Made by a program: the position numbers and the translations under genes. This document shows positions 33,701 through 42,810 of a stretch of DNA of 44,162 bases, in pieces. Source of the DNA: Prolixibacteraceae bacterium (GTDB lineage: Bacteria; Bacteroidota; Bacteroidia; Bacteroidales; Prolixibacteraceae); contig JAFGEV010000334.1 of NCBI GenBank assembly GCA_016931385.1, forward strand, positions 1 through 44,162. The letters run 5' to 3'. The notes under the pieces were generated by a model that saw nothing but the letters and a program-made list of their open reading frames with translations, was not told the DNA's origin and did no database searches. Position 1 is the stretch's first letter, and each line of letters opens with the position of its first letter.

Positions 33701-34585
33701 GAATTAAATATCGACATTCAACCGGTAATGATTCACGGTGCATTCGATTGCTTACCCAAGCGCGAGTTCTTTTTAAAGTCGGGCCACATCACTTTAAAGT
33801 TTTTCGACCGAATTACTCCCCGGCCCGAGGAAACCGACCATGGCATCACGTTTAAACAACAAACCAAAGACGTTACCGCTATATACCGGGACGAATATGC
33901 CCTGCTAAAACTTCAGTTGGAGACTCCCGGTTTTTTTAAATCGAAATTGGTCCACCAATATGTTTACAAAGGCCCAGTTTTGGAGTGGTATCTGAGGGTT
34001 AAAATCAAGCTGGAAGAAAATTACACGTTCCTGAACGACATCATTCCGCTAAAAGCCAGCATAGTGGATGTGGGTTGCGGGTATGGCTTTCTGGCCTACA
34101 TGCTTCGAATGGTTTCAAAAAACAGAACCGTTTTGGGCATCGATTATGATGAGGAAAAAATTGCCATCGCCAACAACGCCCCTGCCAAAGACGACGGCAT
34201 TGGGTTTAAAGTAATGGACCTAACAGAGGAAGATTTGCCCAAAGCCGAGGTGTACATTATGAACGACGTGCTACATTATATGCCCGAACCGATTCAGGTA
34301 AAGCTGATTAACCAATGCATCGATATTTTGCCCGACAATGGCATGCTCATTATACGCGATGCCGACTCGGACTTAAAGGAAAGAACCAGATACACTCGCC
34401 TGACCGAAATTCAATCAACCAAAATATTCAAATTCAATCGTACCAAGTATGAACTGGCTTTTGTATCGGGTAGCTTGATTAAAAATTTGGTAGCTGATAA
34501 AGGCGTCACTTGCGAGGTTTACGATAAATCCCGACTGACATCGAACATTACCTACGTGATCAGAAAAACAGCCCGAAATGAGTAA
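30734..34585 (+). CDS. trifunctional MMPL exporter / PlsC acyltransferase / methyltransferase
   Basis: At 1283 aa this is the largest protein here. Residues 1 to about 820 form an RND/MMPL exporter with two sets of helices; one begins near 265 (TTVSISILFLTLLFWFFFR), and GVSIDYSLH and GIGLDYSVF mark the paired fourth helices. Then comes a PlsC domain with His900-Asp905 in NHQSHLD and FPEGKR at 966-971. The C-terminus is a class I methyltransferase with IVDVGCGYGF at about 1110-1119. The fusion is a known Bacteroidota arrangement in flexirubin loci. It suggests coupled acylation or methylation and export. It shares 8 nt with the following gene. Confidence 0.93.
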   Translation: MGELFVNIHNFLSKRLLVSSILFVAVFLSAIFFIYNTKFKEDVGSVIPSDKRIDEISEVFNSSKFADRIIVNISLDDTSLVDAEVLVLAAQQLFDSISTDTTLIANIDFLVDESAFLNVYDFIYNNLPFYLSDEDYVAIDAFLNDSAIDEKIKAGYRSLISPTGIATKQYLFKDPLNIVTIAIKKLLNFQIDDNFITHNAHIFTKDKKHLLLFIDPSHPSSNTQESSKLVDLINGARNEVTTQFPTVKIEAYGGTVVAVENSRQVKRDIITTVSISILFLTLLFWFFFRRVRIIVFLFVPVLIGVTFSLVLLSLIVGEVSVISLGIGAILFGVSIDYSLHLFTHQKLTNSLVETIKKVSGPILLSSITTAAALLCIYVLKSEALKQFSLFATFGIIFSSLSALIILPFLSKNIKYPKENKTSKLFENLIKPDFHKSKILIAFIFLLSITLAFFVKDIKFNSDISSLNYQSAEVTRAEQNLNAISSEANRGVFIFSHAESLEKALIIAEANKPFIQSLAEQGFIKSSTGATDLIMSRKVQQEKIATWNRFWTLDKRQQVQESIIRVSSIYRFKNYAFNEFFDLMNTDFKVLELNEFELVTNTFLGNYINTAGNQYYVASVLKVSSENKTKLIDKLLSNKEILVFDKQLFINRLLEILKDDFNKLSMLSIVVVFVILLIFFGRIEIATITFVPIVIGWLWTLGLMGLLGIEFNIFNIIISSFIFGIGLDYSVFLVSGLIDDYKYGNKPITPYKLSIFIAALTTIGGFGVLIFAKHPAIKSIASVSIIGVLSVLFVSVTLTPVFFNALVNTKKSKRLQPIVLKNAIVSIGTFLVFIVGSLSMTLTLPLIYLIPLKKTHKRVLMCWLISSFSKLVVNINISIKRKYIDKHKLNFSKPAVIIANHQSHLDLVLILMLNPKIIVFTNKWVWNNIFYGFVIRYAEYFPAYKGIDDGFEQVRRKVSEGYSILIFPEGKRTLDGNINRFHQGAFSVAHELNIDIQPVMIHGAFDCLPKREFFLKSGHITLKFFDRITPRPEETDHGITFKQQTKDVTAIYRDEYALLKLQLETPGFFKSKLVHQYVYKGPVLEWYLRVKIKLEENYTFLNDIIPLKASIVDVGCGYGFLAYMLRMVSKNRTVLGIDYDEEKIAIANNAPAKDDGIGFKVMDLTEEDLPKAEVYIMNDVLHYMPEPIQVKLINQCIDILPDNGMLIIRDADSDLKERTRYTRLTEIQSTKIFKFNRTKYELAFVSGSLIKNLVADKGVTCEVYDKSRLTSNITYVIRKTARNE

Positions 34586-36068
34586 CTACGATATTGTGAT
34601 TATCGGAGCCGGATTGGGCGGTTTGCTTTGCGCCAACATTCTGGCCAAGGAAGGTATGAGCGTTTGTGTAATAGAGAAAAATAAAAAACCCGGTGGCAGC
34701 ATTCAGTCGTTTGTCAAGGATAAAGCAATTTTCAACACTGGCCTAAACTACACCGAAGGACTTGGCGATGGAGAGGTTTTAAATAGGTATTTCAAGTATT
34801 TCAACATCCTCGATAAGATAAAAATCAAACAAATGGATGTTGATGGCTTCGAACGCATTAGTTTTGAAGGCGATATAACTGAATATCCTATTGCTCAGGG
34901 ATACGATAATTTTGTGGAAAAACTGTCGGCCCATTTTCCCGCTGAAAGAAATAAGTTGAAAATGTACATTCAGAAGATGCGCACGGTCTGCAACTCCTTT
35001 CCATTTTACACCTTCAGTAATTTGGACGAGATCAACAGCAAAACCGATTTCTTCAACCTCAGTGCCCACGATTATGTCTCGAACCTAACATCAAACCCCA
35101 AGTTGAACAATATTTTGGCAGGAATGAGCTCCCTGTATGCCGGCGACAAGGAAAACACGCCCATGTATGTTCATTCACTTATAAATTACACGTTTATTGG
35201 GAGTGCCTGGCGATTTGTGGATGGTGGTTCACAGCTTGCCGCTCGCATTTCAGACGAGATTAAAAAACACGGTGGCGATATTCTTTTAAATCAGGAAGTT
35301 GTTCAAATAGGTGGAAATAAACAGGCCGACTTTGTGGAATTGAAGAACGGAGAGAAAATTTTTGCCAAACAATTCATCTCCAACGTGCATCCAAAAATCA
35401 CGCTTAATTTGGTGAATAAAAATATTTCCAAGGCAGCTTTTAAGGCACGTATCGATTCTCTGGATAACTCTATCGGTATGTTTTCGATGTACATTGTTTT
35501 AAATGAGAATCAATTTCCGTATTTAAACTACAATCACCACCATTTCAATGCAGTAAATACCTGGACTACAGATTACAATGAAAAGGAGTGGCCAGAGCAT
35601 TACATGTTGTACACCCCTCCAAATTCTCAATCGGAAAAATGGGCTAATGCCTTGATTATTATTACCTACATGAAATACGACGAGGTAAAGAAGTGGGCGC
35701 ATACATTTGTAGAACAACGTGGCGATGAGTACCTCGATTTCAAAAGGAGGAAAGCCGAAAAGTTGCTTGACTTTGTGGAGAAGAAATTTCCGCAGTTGCG
35801 CACCAAAATAAGAAGTTATTACAGCTCTACCCCACTCACTTATCGCGATTACACCAACACCCATGAGGGTTCAGCATACGGTATCATTAAAAAGTTTCAC
35901 GACCCCATTTCAACAATAATAAAACCAAAAACCCGCATTCGTAATTTGTACTTTACCGGACAAAATCTTAATATGCATGGCGTTTTGGGGGTGTCGATTG
36001 GTGCCGCGTTAACCTGCGCTGAACTGGTTGGCAGTCAGTATTTGTTTAATAAAATAAAGAATTCATAG
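34578..36068 (+). CDS. FAD-dependent oxidoreductase (CrtI-like), copy 2
   Basis: A 496-aa flavoprotein with IVIIGAGLGGLLCANIL at the N-terminus, a glutamate binding the ribose in CVIEKNKKPGGS, and the C-terminal NLYFTGQNLNMHGVLGVSIG FAD contact. It is adjacent and similar to the next gene (shared SSTPLTYRDYT versus SSSPLTYRDYT, and TGQxxxxHGxLGV). Family members desaturate, isomerise or reduce polyenes. The overlap with the MMPL gene (8 nt) places it in the same operon. The substrate is inferred to be the aryl polyene or the dialkylresorcinol precursor. Confidence 0.9.
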   Translation: MSNYDIVIIGAGLGGLLCANILAKEGMSVCVIEKNKKPGGSIQSFVKDKAIFNTGLNYTEGLGDGEVLNRYFKYFNILDKIKIKQMDVDGFERISFEGDITEYPIAQGYDNFVEKLSAHFPAERNKLKMYIQKMRTVCNSFPFYTFSNLDEINSKTDFFNLSAHDYVSNLTSNPKLNNILAGMSSLYAGDKENTPMYVHSLINYTFIGSAWRFVDGGSQLAARISDEIKKHGGDILLNQEVVQIGGNKQADFVELKNGEKIFAKQFISNVHPKITLNLVNKNISKAAFKARIDSLDNSIGMFSMYIVLNENQFPYLNYNHHHFNAVNTWTTDYNEKEWPEHYMLYTPPNSQSEKWANALIIITYMKYDEVKKWAHTFVEQRGDEYLDFKRRKAEKLLDFVEKKFPQLRTKIRSYYSSTPLTYRDYTNTHEGSAYGIIKKFHDPISTIIKPKTRIRNLYFTGQNLNMHGVLGVSIGAALTCAELVGSQYLFNKIKNS

Positions 36069-36071
36069 CTG

Positions 36072-37568
36072 ATGGAGCAGGAGTATGATGTGGTAATTAT
36101 TGGTAGCGGACTGGGAGGCCTTCTGTGTGGAGCTATTCTGAGTAAGCATGGCCATTCTGTTTGCGTGTTGGAGATGCATTCCGTCGTGGGAGGTAATCTC
36201 CAAACCTTTGTGCGCAAGGGATGTACGTTCAGCACCGGCATGCATTATGTGGGTGCACTTGATAAAGGTCAGGTTTTACATAAAATATTCAACTACCTGG
36301 GCGTTTTAAACAAAGTGAGCTTCGATAAGTTTGACGCAGCCTGTTTCGATAAGGTATTTATCGAAGGTAAGGAATACTGGAATGTTTCCGGCATTGAAAA
36401 TTACAAGAAGGCTTTGATTGGCTATTTTCCTGATGAGTCAGTGGCCATTGAAAAATACATCAGCAAATTAGAAAATGTTTGGAATAGCAATCCAATACTC
36501 AATTTTAAGGAGGTTGATTTTGAAGAATACCATCGGAGTGAATTCTTAAATGAGGGCTTGATGGATGTTATCAATGACATCACCTCCAACGAAGAGCTGA
36601 AGGCATTTTTGCTCTCCAACAACGGATTATACGCAGGAATTCCTTCTAAAACTCCGTTTTACATTCATGCGCTCATCAACTTCTTTTTCATCCAAAGTGC
36701 ATATAAAATACGTGGCGGTAGCGGTATGTTGGCAACCGCCTTGCAAGAAATTATTGAAGAACAAAAGGGCGTTGTCTTGGTCAATAAAAAAGTGACAAAA
36801 ATAAATACTGAGGATGGCAAAGCCGTTTCAGTTGTAACCGCCGATGGGCAAGTCATTGCCGGCAAATCATTCTTTTCGAACATACACCCGGCTGCAACAC
36901 TGAAACTGCTTGACGATGGCGTTTTTAGGAAACCATATGTGACCCGGATTATGAGTATGGAGAATACCGTAGGTTCATTTGTGCTTTATGTGGTTTTTAA
37001 AAAGAAGGCCTTTAAGCACATAAATTCAAACATTTACTATTCAAAAACCAAAGATGTTTGGGGTGCGGTTTATACCGAAAATGAATGGCCAAAAGGCTAC
37101 ATGCTTTACACCACCCAAGATGCCAAAAATCCCGAGTACGCCGAGAGTGCCACCGTTATCACCTTTATGAAGTATGCCGATGTTAAGCAGTGGAAAGAAA
37201 CAACTATTGGCAAACGTGGTAAGGCCTATCTCGATTTTAAAACGCAGAAAGGTAACCAATTGCTCCAACTTGTGAATGAAAAATATACGGAGTTCATTGA
37301 GTGTATGGATGCGGTGTATTCTTCATCGCCATTGACCTATCGCGATTACACAGGAATTCCCGAAGGGGCCATGTATGGCATTGCCAAGGATTACAACAAT
37401 GCGTTAAGTGCTTATATTTCGATCAATACAAGAGTACCAAACTTGTTTTTAACCGGGCAAAGTATTGGTATTCATGGTATTTTAGGCGTTGCCATAAACG
37501 CCTTGCTGGCCAGTGCCAATAAAGTGGACCTGCGGAAATTGTTAAAGGAGATAAAAAGCGTTGAATAG
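36072..37568 (+). CDS. FAD-dependent oxidoreductase (CrtI-like), copy 3
   Basis: A 498-aa paralogue of copy 2, starting 3 nt after it. The N-terminus reads VVIIGSGLGGLLCGAIL and the C-terminus NLFLTGQSIGIHGILGV. Both copies also share the central KLNNILAGxSSLYAG-like and FIGSAWRFVDGGS/FIQSAYKIRGGS positions. The pair looks like a tandem duplication that has diverged well past half of positions, so the two are likely to be separate steps or a heterodimer. It abuts the C45 gene with no gap. Confidence 0.9.
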   Translation: MEQEYDVVIIGSGLGGLLCGAILSKHGHSVCVLEMHSVVGGNLQTFVRKGCTFSTGMHYVGALDKGQVLHKIFNYLGVLNKVSFDKFDAACFDKVFIEGKEYWNVSGIENYKKALIGYFPDESVAIEKYISKLENVWNSNPILNFKEVDFEEYHRSEFLNEGLMDVINDITSNEELKAFLLSNNGLYAGIPSKTPFYIHALINFFFIQSAYKIRGGSGMLATALQEIIEEQKGVVLVNKKVTKINTEDGKAVSVVTADGQVIAGKSFFSNIHPAATLKLLDDGVFRKPYVTRIMSMENTVGSFVLYVVFKKKAFKHINSNIYYSKTKDVWGAVYTENEWPKGYMLYTTQDAKNPEYAESATVITFMKYADVKQWKETTIGKRGKAYLDFKTQKGNQLLQLVNEKYTEFIECMDAVYSSSPLTYRDYTGIPEGAMYGIAKDYNNALSAYISINTRVPNLFLTGQSIGIHGILGVAINALLASANKVDLRKLLKEIKSVE

Positions 37569-39242
37569 ATGAAACGAATCGGGATAATACTATTAAAGAT
37601 AATTGCAGTGTTTTCAATAATAACAGCACTGCTGGCAACTTGGTTTGTATACGTCACACGGCTTAACAATCCGGAGGTTGAGAATGCTTTTAATCCCAAC
37701 GAACAAAAGCAGGTAACTGCACCAAACACTTATACCTTTCAAGACAGCTGGCTGAAGAAAAATGAATTCGGTCTTTGGGAAATGTATATAACCGGCGATG
37801 ATTTTGAGATGGGGTACAAAAATGGAATTCTTGCTGATAGCTTAATTGAACTTCAGGAGCATTATTTTGTAAACAACATCCGAAAATTGGTGCCATCAAA
37901 ATCGTACCTAAACATCTTGAAGTATTTTGTGGCTTTCTACAACCGGAACCTGGATACCTATGTGCCGGAAGAATATTTAAAGGAAATTTATGGTGTTTCG
38001 CTATTTGCATCCCATGAATACAACTTTATTGGGACTCCTTATCGACGCATTTTAAACTACCATGCAGCCCACGATTTGGGACATGCTCTTCAAAATATGA
38101 ATTTGGTGGCTTGTACCGCTTTTATGGTTAAGAATGAGAAATCGGCCGACAGCACCATGATCATTGGTAGAAACATGGATTTTACCTCGGGTGATGATTT
38201 TGCCGAAAACAAAATAATTGCTTTTTACAAACCTAACCTAGGTCATAGTTTGTGTTTCATTACCTGGGCCGGCTTGGTTGGCGTGGTTTCAGGTATGAAT
38301 GACCAAGGCCTGGTTGTAACGCTAAATGCAGCAAATTCCGACATCCCAACATCGGCTAAAACCCCAGTGTCGCTTTTGGCCCGAAATATTTTGCAGCATG
38401 CCTCCAACATTGAGGAAGCCTTAGCCATTATTGAAAAAACCGATGTTTTTGTCGCTGAGTCATTTCTGATAGGTTCAGCTAAGGACAATCAAACGGTTGT
38501 CATCGAAAAAGCCATTGATAAAACCGGCCTTTATAAAACCACCACCAACCAACTCATTCTGACCAACCATTTCCAGAGCGATTCGCTAAAAAACACCGAT
38601 CTTAACAAAGAGAGTATCATCGATGGCCTGTCACCCTATAGATGGAACAGAGTAGATGAACTGTTGGCCAAAACTGACAAACATACTGCTGAATCTTTCG
38701 CAAAGATTCTGCGTGATCAAAAAGGCATGAATGATGCAAATATTGGCATGGGCAATGAGAAAGCTATTAATCAACTAATAGCCCATCACTCGGTGATTTT
38801 TAAGCCTGAGAAACTACAAATCTGGATTTCTGTCAATCCATATCAATTGGGACGCTATCTTTGCTACGATTTAAATACAATTTTTAACCTTGAAACCGAC
38901 ATTAGTAAAGATGTTTTTGTTTCGGAATACACCATTGCCGAAGACGAGTTTATATACACCAAAGCTTTTGCTAATTTTAACCATTACAAAGAAATGACCG
39001 CTCAATTTAAGGAATACATTAAGCATGATAAAGCTCACGAAATTAAGGTTTCGGATGTTGAGGGCTATGAAAAACTGAACCCTGAAAACTTCTACACCTA
39101 TGTTGTAATTGGCGAGTACTATAGCAGCCTAAAGGAAAACACCAAAGCAATTGCCTACTACAGGAAAGCATTGGAAAAAGAAGTTGCCAGGAAGTCTGAA
39201 AGGGAAATGATTGAAAACCGAATAAAGGCCTTAACGAAATAA
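37569..39242 (+). CDS. C45-type Ntn acyltransferase/hydrolase with N-terminal membrane anchor
   Basis: A 557-aa protein. There is one membrane helix (about 6-28), then a domain of the acyl-CoA:6-aminopenicillanate acyltransferase/C45 group. Cys182 in MNLVACTAFMVKN is the expected autoproteolysis and nucleophile residue; IIGRNMDFTSGDD supplies the conserved Arg/Asn/Asp downstream. The last 60 residues look like a TPR-type helical pair (NFYTYVVIGEYYSSLKEN). Members cleave or form amide and ester bonds after self-processing. Placement at the operon end makes it a candidate for making or breaking the pigment ester outside the cytoplasm; this is inference. Confidence 0.85.
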   Translation: MKRIGIILLKIIAVFSIITALLATWFVYVTRLNNPEVENAFNPNEQKQVTAPNTYTFQDSWLKKNEFGLWEMYITGDDFEMGYKNGILADSLIELQEHYFVNNIRKLVPSKSYLNILKYFVAFYNRNLDTYVPEEYLKEIYGVSLFASHEYNFIGTPYRRILNYHAAHDLGHALQNMNLVACTAFMVKNEKSADSTMIIGRNMDFTSGDDFAENKIIAFYKPNLGHSLCFITWAGLVGVVSGMNDQGLVVTLNAANSDIPTSAKTPVSLLARNILQHASNIEEALAIIEKTDVFVAESFLIGSAKDNQTVVIEKAIDKTGLYKTTTNQLILTNHFQSDSLKNTDLNKESIIDGLSPYRWNRVDELLAKTDKHTAESFAKILRDQKGMNDANIGMGNEKAINQLIAHHSVIFKPEKLQIWISVNPYQLGRYLCYDLNTIFNLETDISKDVFVSEYTIAEDEFIYTKAFANFNHYKEMTAQFKEYIKHDKAHEIKVSDVEGYEKLNPENFYTYVVIGEYYSSLKENTKAIAYYRKALEKEVARKSEREMIENRIKALTK

Positions 39243-39380
39243 AAATATTGCACAAACAAGTTGAAAAACAGAAAGATGACTAGAAGAATGTATAATATAG
39301 CAATGAGGGAACAAACATTACTATCCATCTAAAATCCCGATCTTCTTTTTAAATTAACAACACTAAACCTAATATCCATT

Positions 39381-40280
39381 TTGAACTATTCGATAACTCA
39401 CCGTACCAAATCATTTTTGAATGTTCATCAAATTGCTTTCCTTATGTTTGGACTGTTTTCAGCCATTGGCGTTGTGGTTGGAATGATTAGGGGAATCAAC
39501 TATTTTTTCCTGTTTTTCAGCATTGGCATGTTTGAGATGAATACCCGCATTCTAATAGCATTTTATCCCAAATTAAGGCAGGCGCTTCGCATTGCTGTTC
39601 AAGGTTTAATAGGGTTGTTTTTTATTTTTTGGCTGGGAATGGCCAAGGGCGTAAATTTTCAGTTTCCACAAATTGTGTTCGATTTTTACAATGGAATAAT
39701 CACTGGAGCAGTTATTCAGGTGGTGGTTTCACGTTTGCTCCTGCCATTTGTATTTGGAAACGCTTTTTGTTCGCGGGCATGCTGGGCAGGCTTTTTTTTC
39801 GAGCTAACCAATAAAAAGCAACCTGACTTAAAGCCATTAAAACGCAATGACACAATAGCTTACGCTTATATGTTGTTTTTAGTTGCGTTGGCAGCATATG
39901 TTGTTTTTATCTGGAAACCACTTCAAAATGATGATTTTCGAAAGAATTGGATAATAGTAGAGAATATTTTAATTTTAGCCGCTGGTTTTTTCATGACATA
40001 TGTGGTTGGAAGCAGGGCGTATTGCAGATTGTTATGCCCCTTTCTGACCTTATCAAGTACCATTGCTCCATATTCGTTTTTTAAAATAACACCGGTTAAC
40101 GCCGCTAATTGTGTTAATTGTATGAAATGTAACGATGGATGCCCAATGCTTATTGATGTTCACAGTTATGTGTTGAAAAATCAAAGCGTAAATCATAAAA
40201 TCTGTATAGTGTGTGAGCGGTGCGTCTCCAATTGTGACAGAAATGTTTTAAAGTTATCTAGTAAATTTTCTAAAAAATGA
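39381..40280 (+). CDS. membrane polyferredoxin (NapH/CcoG/NosR-like)
   Basis: A 299-aa protein beginning at TTG 39381; the next Met is at residue 23, inside a helix. It has five or so membrane helices. Cys130/Cys134 in CSRACWAG and Cys215/Cys219 in CRLLCP are the paired membrane-proximal motifs of the NapH/NosR group. Two C-terminal 4Fe-4S sites follow: CVNCMKCNDGCP (244-255) and CIVCERCVSNC (275-285). It transfers electrons across or along the membrane. Its electron acceptor here might be one of the redox tailoring steps, but nothing in the sequence shows which. It overlaps the hydrolase gene by 4 nt. Confidence 0.9.
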   Translation: MNYSITHRTKSFLNVHQIAFLMFGLFSAIGVVVGMIRGINYFFLFFSIGMFEMNTRILIAFYPKLRQALRIAVQGLIGLFFIFWLGMAKGVNFQFPQIVFDFYNGIITGAVIQVVVSRLLLPFVFGNAFCSRACWAGFFFELTNKKQPDLKPLKRNDTIAYAYMLFLVALAAYVVFIWKPLQNDDFRKNWIIVENILILAAGFFMTYVVGSRAYCRLLCPFLTLSSTIAPYSFFKITPVNAANCVNCMKCNDGCPMLIDVHSYVLKNQSVNHKICIVCERCVSNCDRNVLKLSSKFSKK

Positions 40281-41515
40281 TGAAGAAAGTTATAGGGCTG
40301 ATAGTTCTTTTTAGCATTAGCCCAATGTTTTTATCAGCTCAAAAGGATAGCATTTACACTTTCATACCTAAACCAACAGGTAGCTACAGTATTGGTACCC
40401 AAAAAATGTTTCTTGTTGACAGCAGCCGCCATGAAACCGTGTCGCGTAAAGTTGATTTTCGCGAAATCTATGTAAAAATTTGGTATCCCGTAAGCCATCA
40501 AAACGATCGTCAAATTTCAAAATACCTAAATGATTACCCTGATGATGTTGTCTCTGATATTTTTTCAGAAATAGGCGTAAGTCATGAGTTAATTACCCAA
40601 ATTAAGCAAAATCACACCCATTCATTTTCAGGTTCTCCCATCATATTGAACCAAAATAAATACCCTGTTATTATATTCAATCCAGGATATTATTTCGGCA
40701 TGCCCGATTTTTACACATCCATTCTTGAAAACCTCGCAAGCAATGGCTTCATAGTTTGCTGTGTCAACCATCCTTTCGATCAGCCGTTTGTGGAATCAGG
40801 CAATGGCGAAGGCTCTCGTCTGGTAAAAAAGAAAGCACGCTTGGGCTATTTGCAATTGTTCATAACCAATTCATTTCAGTTTAGGAAATTGGAAACTCAG
40901 GAACAAATGGAAAAAACAACCAATTATTATTTAAGACGTCTTTCACGTTTCGACAAAATAACAAGACGATGGGCCGATGACACCAATTTTTTCATCGATT
41001 ATATAAATAAAACTGAAAATAGCCATCGTGAAAATAGCATCTTGTCCATGATGGATTTAAACAACATTGGAACCATGGGGCATTCAATAGGTGGAGCTGT
41101 GGCCGGCCAGTTAAGCATTACCAATAAAAGCATTAAGGCAGGCATTAACATCGATTGCTTTCAGTTTGGCGACATGATTGATAAACCTCTGGAAATCCCA
41201 TTTATGCTACTGCAAAGCGAGTACAATGCAAAATGGAACCTGGGCAATACAATAATTTTCAGCAATTCTAAATCCGATTTTTATAAGTTTACCCTAAAAA
41301 ACGCCACGCATTTTGCCTTTAGCGATGTTGCTTCATACGATTTGGAAAAAACAAAAAAAGAAAGTATGATTGGTAAAATTAATGGGCCTACAGCAATTCA
41401 ACTGGTGAATGAATATATTTTGCAATTTTTCAGCCATTACCTCCTCAATATGGATTCACCGCTTTTACAGACTGAGATTAACAATGACACCATCAATTTC
41501 ATAAAACCATTGTAA
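40277..41515 (+). CDS. exported alpha/beta hydrolase (PAF-acetylhydrolase-like)
   Basis: A 412-aa protein with a signal peptide (MMKKVIGLIVLFSISPMFLSAQ). The nucleophile Ser270 lies in TMGHSIGGAVA; PVIIFNPGYYFG is the oxyanion-side strand, and VNHPFD the following turn. The His is probably in NATHFAFSD. This pattern fits platelet-activating-factor acetylhydrolase/dienelactone-type esterases. It could act on ester-linked pigment or lipids in the periplasm. It is translationally coupled to the polyferredoxin and followed 2 nt later by the ligase. Confidence 0.87.
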   Translation: MMKKVIGLIVLFSISPMFLSAQKDSIYTFIPKPTGSYSIGTQKMFLVDSSRHETVSRKVDFREIYVKIWYPVSHQNDRQISKYLNDYPDDVVSDIFSEIGVSHELITQIKQNHTHSFSGSPIILNQNKYPVIIFNPGYYFGMPDFYTSILENLASNGFIVCCVNHPFDQPFVESGNGEGSRLVKKKARLGYLQLFITNSFQFRKLETQEQMEKTTNYYLRRLSRFDKITRRWADDTNFFIDYINKTENSHRENSILSMMDLNNIGTMGHSIGGAVAGQLSITNKSIKAGINIDCFQFGDMIDKPLEIPFMLLQSEYNAKWNLGNTIIFSNSKSDFYKFTLKNATHFAFSDVASYDLEKTKKESMIGKINGPTAIQLVNEYILQFFSHYLLNMDSPLLQTEINNDTINFIKPL

Positions 41516-41517
41516 TA

Positions 41518-42810
41518 ATGCATATAGAGATTTCAAAAAAATCGATAGCAGAAATTAAACAATATCAGAACGAAAGAATACCTGAAATTCTTGACTATGT
41601 GGTGAAGGCCTCTCCATTTTACAAGGAGCGTTTCGCCGATATCGACCTTTCTAAAATTAAAACCACGGATGATTTAAAGCTTTTACCAGTAACGACCAAG
41701 GCCGATTTGCAAACACGAAATTTGGATTTCTACTGTGTAGATCATGAAAAAATTGTGGATTATATCACCACTTCCGGAACACTTGGAAATCCGGTAACAT
41801 TTATAACCACCGAAAACGATTTAAACCGTCTGGCACTCAATGAATACCTCTCTTTTATTTGCGCCAACGGATCGAGCAGCGACATTTACCATTTAATGGT
41901 GACCCTCGACAGACGATTCATGGCAGGCTTGGCCTACTTCCTGGGCCTGAGAAAACTTGGCGCCGGCATTGTTCGCGTTGGCCCGGGAAATCCCGAATTG
42001 CAGTTCGACACCATAAAAAGGGTGTCACCAACCACTTTGGTTACCATTCCTTCATTTTTGCTTAACCTGATTGAATACGCCGAAAAAAACAACATCGACT
42101 ATAAAAACACAAATATCAAATCTGCAATTTGTATTGGTGAGCCTATTCGCGATAAAGATTTGAATCTGAATAAACTGGGCAATAAAATCAAAAGCAAATG
42201 GGACATAAAGCTATACTCCACCTATGCTTCAACTGAAATGGCTGCTGCTTTTACCGAGTGCGAAGCAGGAGCCGGCGGCCATTTAATCCCCGAAATGCTT
42301 ATTGTTGAATTTCTTGATGATGATAACAATCCAGTTAAAGAGGGCGAATTGGGTGAAATCACTATCACCAATATTGGTGTTGAAGGTATGCCTCTGATTC
42401 GATTTAAAACAGGCGATATTTGTTACCATTTTGAGGAGAGTTGCACATGTGGCAGAAACTCCTTGCGGATTGGCCCCATCATTGGCCGAAAAAACCAAAT
42501 GATTAAATACAAAGGAACTACGCTTTTCCCTCAGTCGCTTTACGATATTTTAAACGACATCCAAGGTGTTAAAAATTACTTGGTTGAAGTATCAACAAAC
42601 AGCATTGATACCGATGACATCATTGTTAAAATTGGATGCGATTCCTATGATGATGAATTTATGAAAAGTATAAAGGACCATTTCAGGGCCAAACTTAGAG
42701 TTGCTCCATCTATTGAGTTTTTAAGTCCTGCTGATTTGGCAAAAATGCAAATAACTGAAACTAGCCGAAAACCAATAACTTTCATCGATAGAAGAGTAAA
42801 TAATGGATAA
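41518..42810 (+). CDS. acyl-activating enzyme, PaaK-like (candidate 4-coumarate:CoA/ACP ligase)
   Basis: The 430-aa protein has the adenylate-forming P-loop YITTSGTLGNPVTF (about residues 82-95), the YSTYASTEMA motif, MPLIRFKTGDIC, and a CxCG segment (SCTCGRNSLRIGPIIGR) as in phenylacetate-CoA ligases. It activates an aryl or aliphatic acid as the adenylate and transfers it to CoA or ACP. With a TAL in the cluster the natural substrate is 4-coumarate; C. pinensis flexirubin initiation uses a ligase of this sort with TAL. The substrate pocket cannot be judged by eye. It overlaps the acyltransferase gene by 8 nt. Confidence 0.88.
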   Translation: MHIEISKKSIAEIKQYQNERIPEILDYVVKASPFYKERFADIDLSKIKTTDDLKLLPVTTKADLQTRNLDFYCVDHEKIVDYITTSGTLGNPVTFITTENDLNRLALNEYLSFICANGSSSDIYHLMVTLDRRFMAGLAYFLGLRKLGAGIVRVGPGNPELQFDTIKRVSPTTLVTIPSFLLNLIEYAEKNNIDYKNTNIKSAICIGEPIRDKDLNLNKLGNKIKSKWDIKLYSTYASTEMAAAFTECEAGAGGHLIPEMLIVEFLDDDNNPVKEGELGEITITNIGVEGMPLIRFKTGDICYHFEESCTCGRNSLRIGPIIGRKNQMIKYKGTTLFPQSLYDILNDIQGVKNYLVEVSTNSIDTDDIIVKIGCDSYDDEFMKSIKDHFRAKLRVAPSIEFLSPADLAKMQITETSRKPITFIDRRVNNG

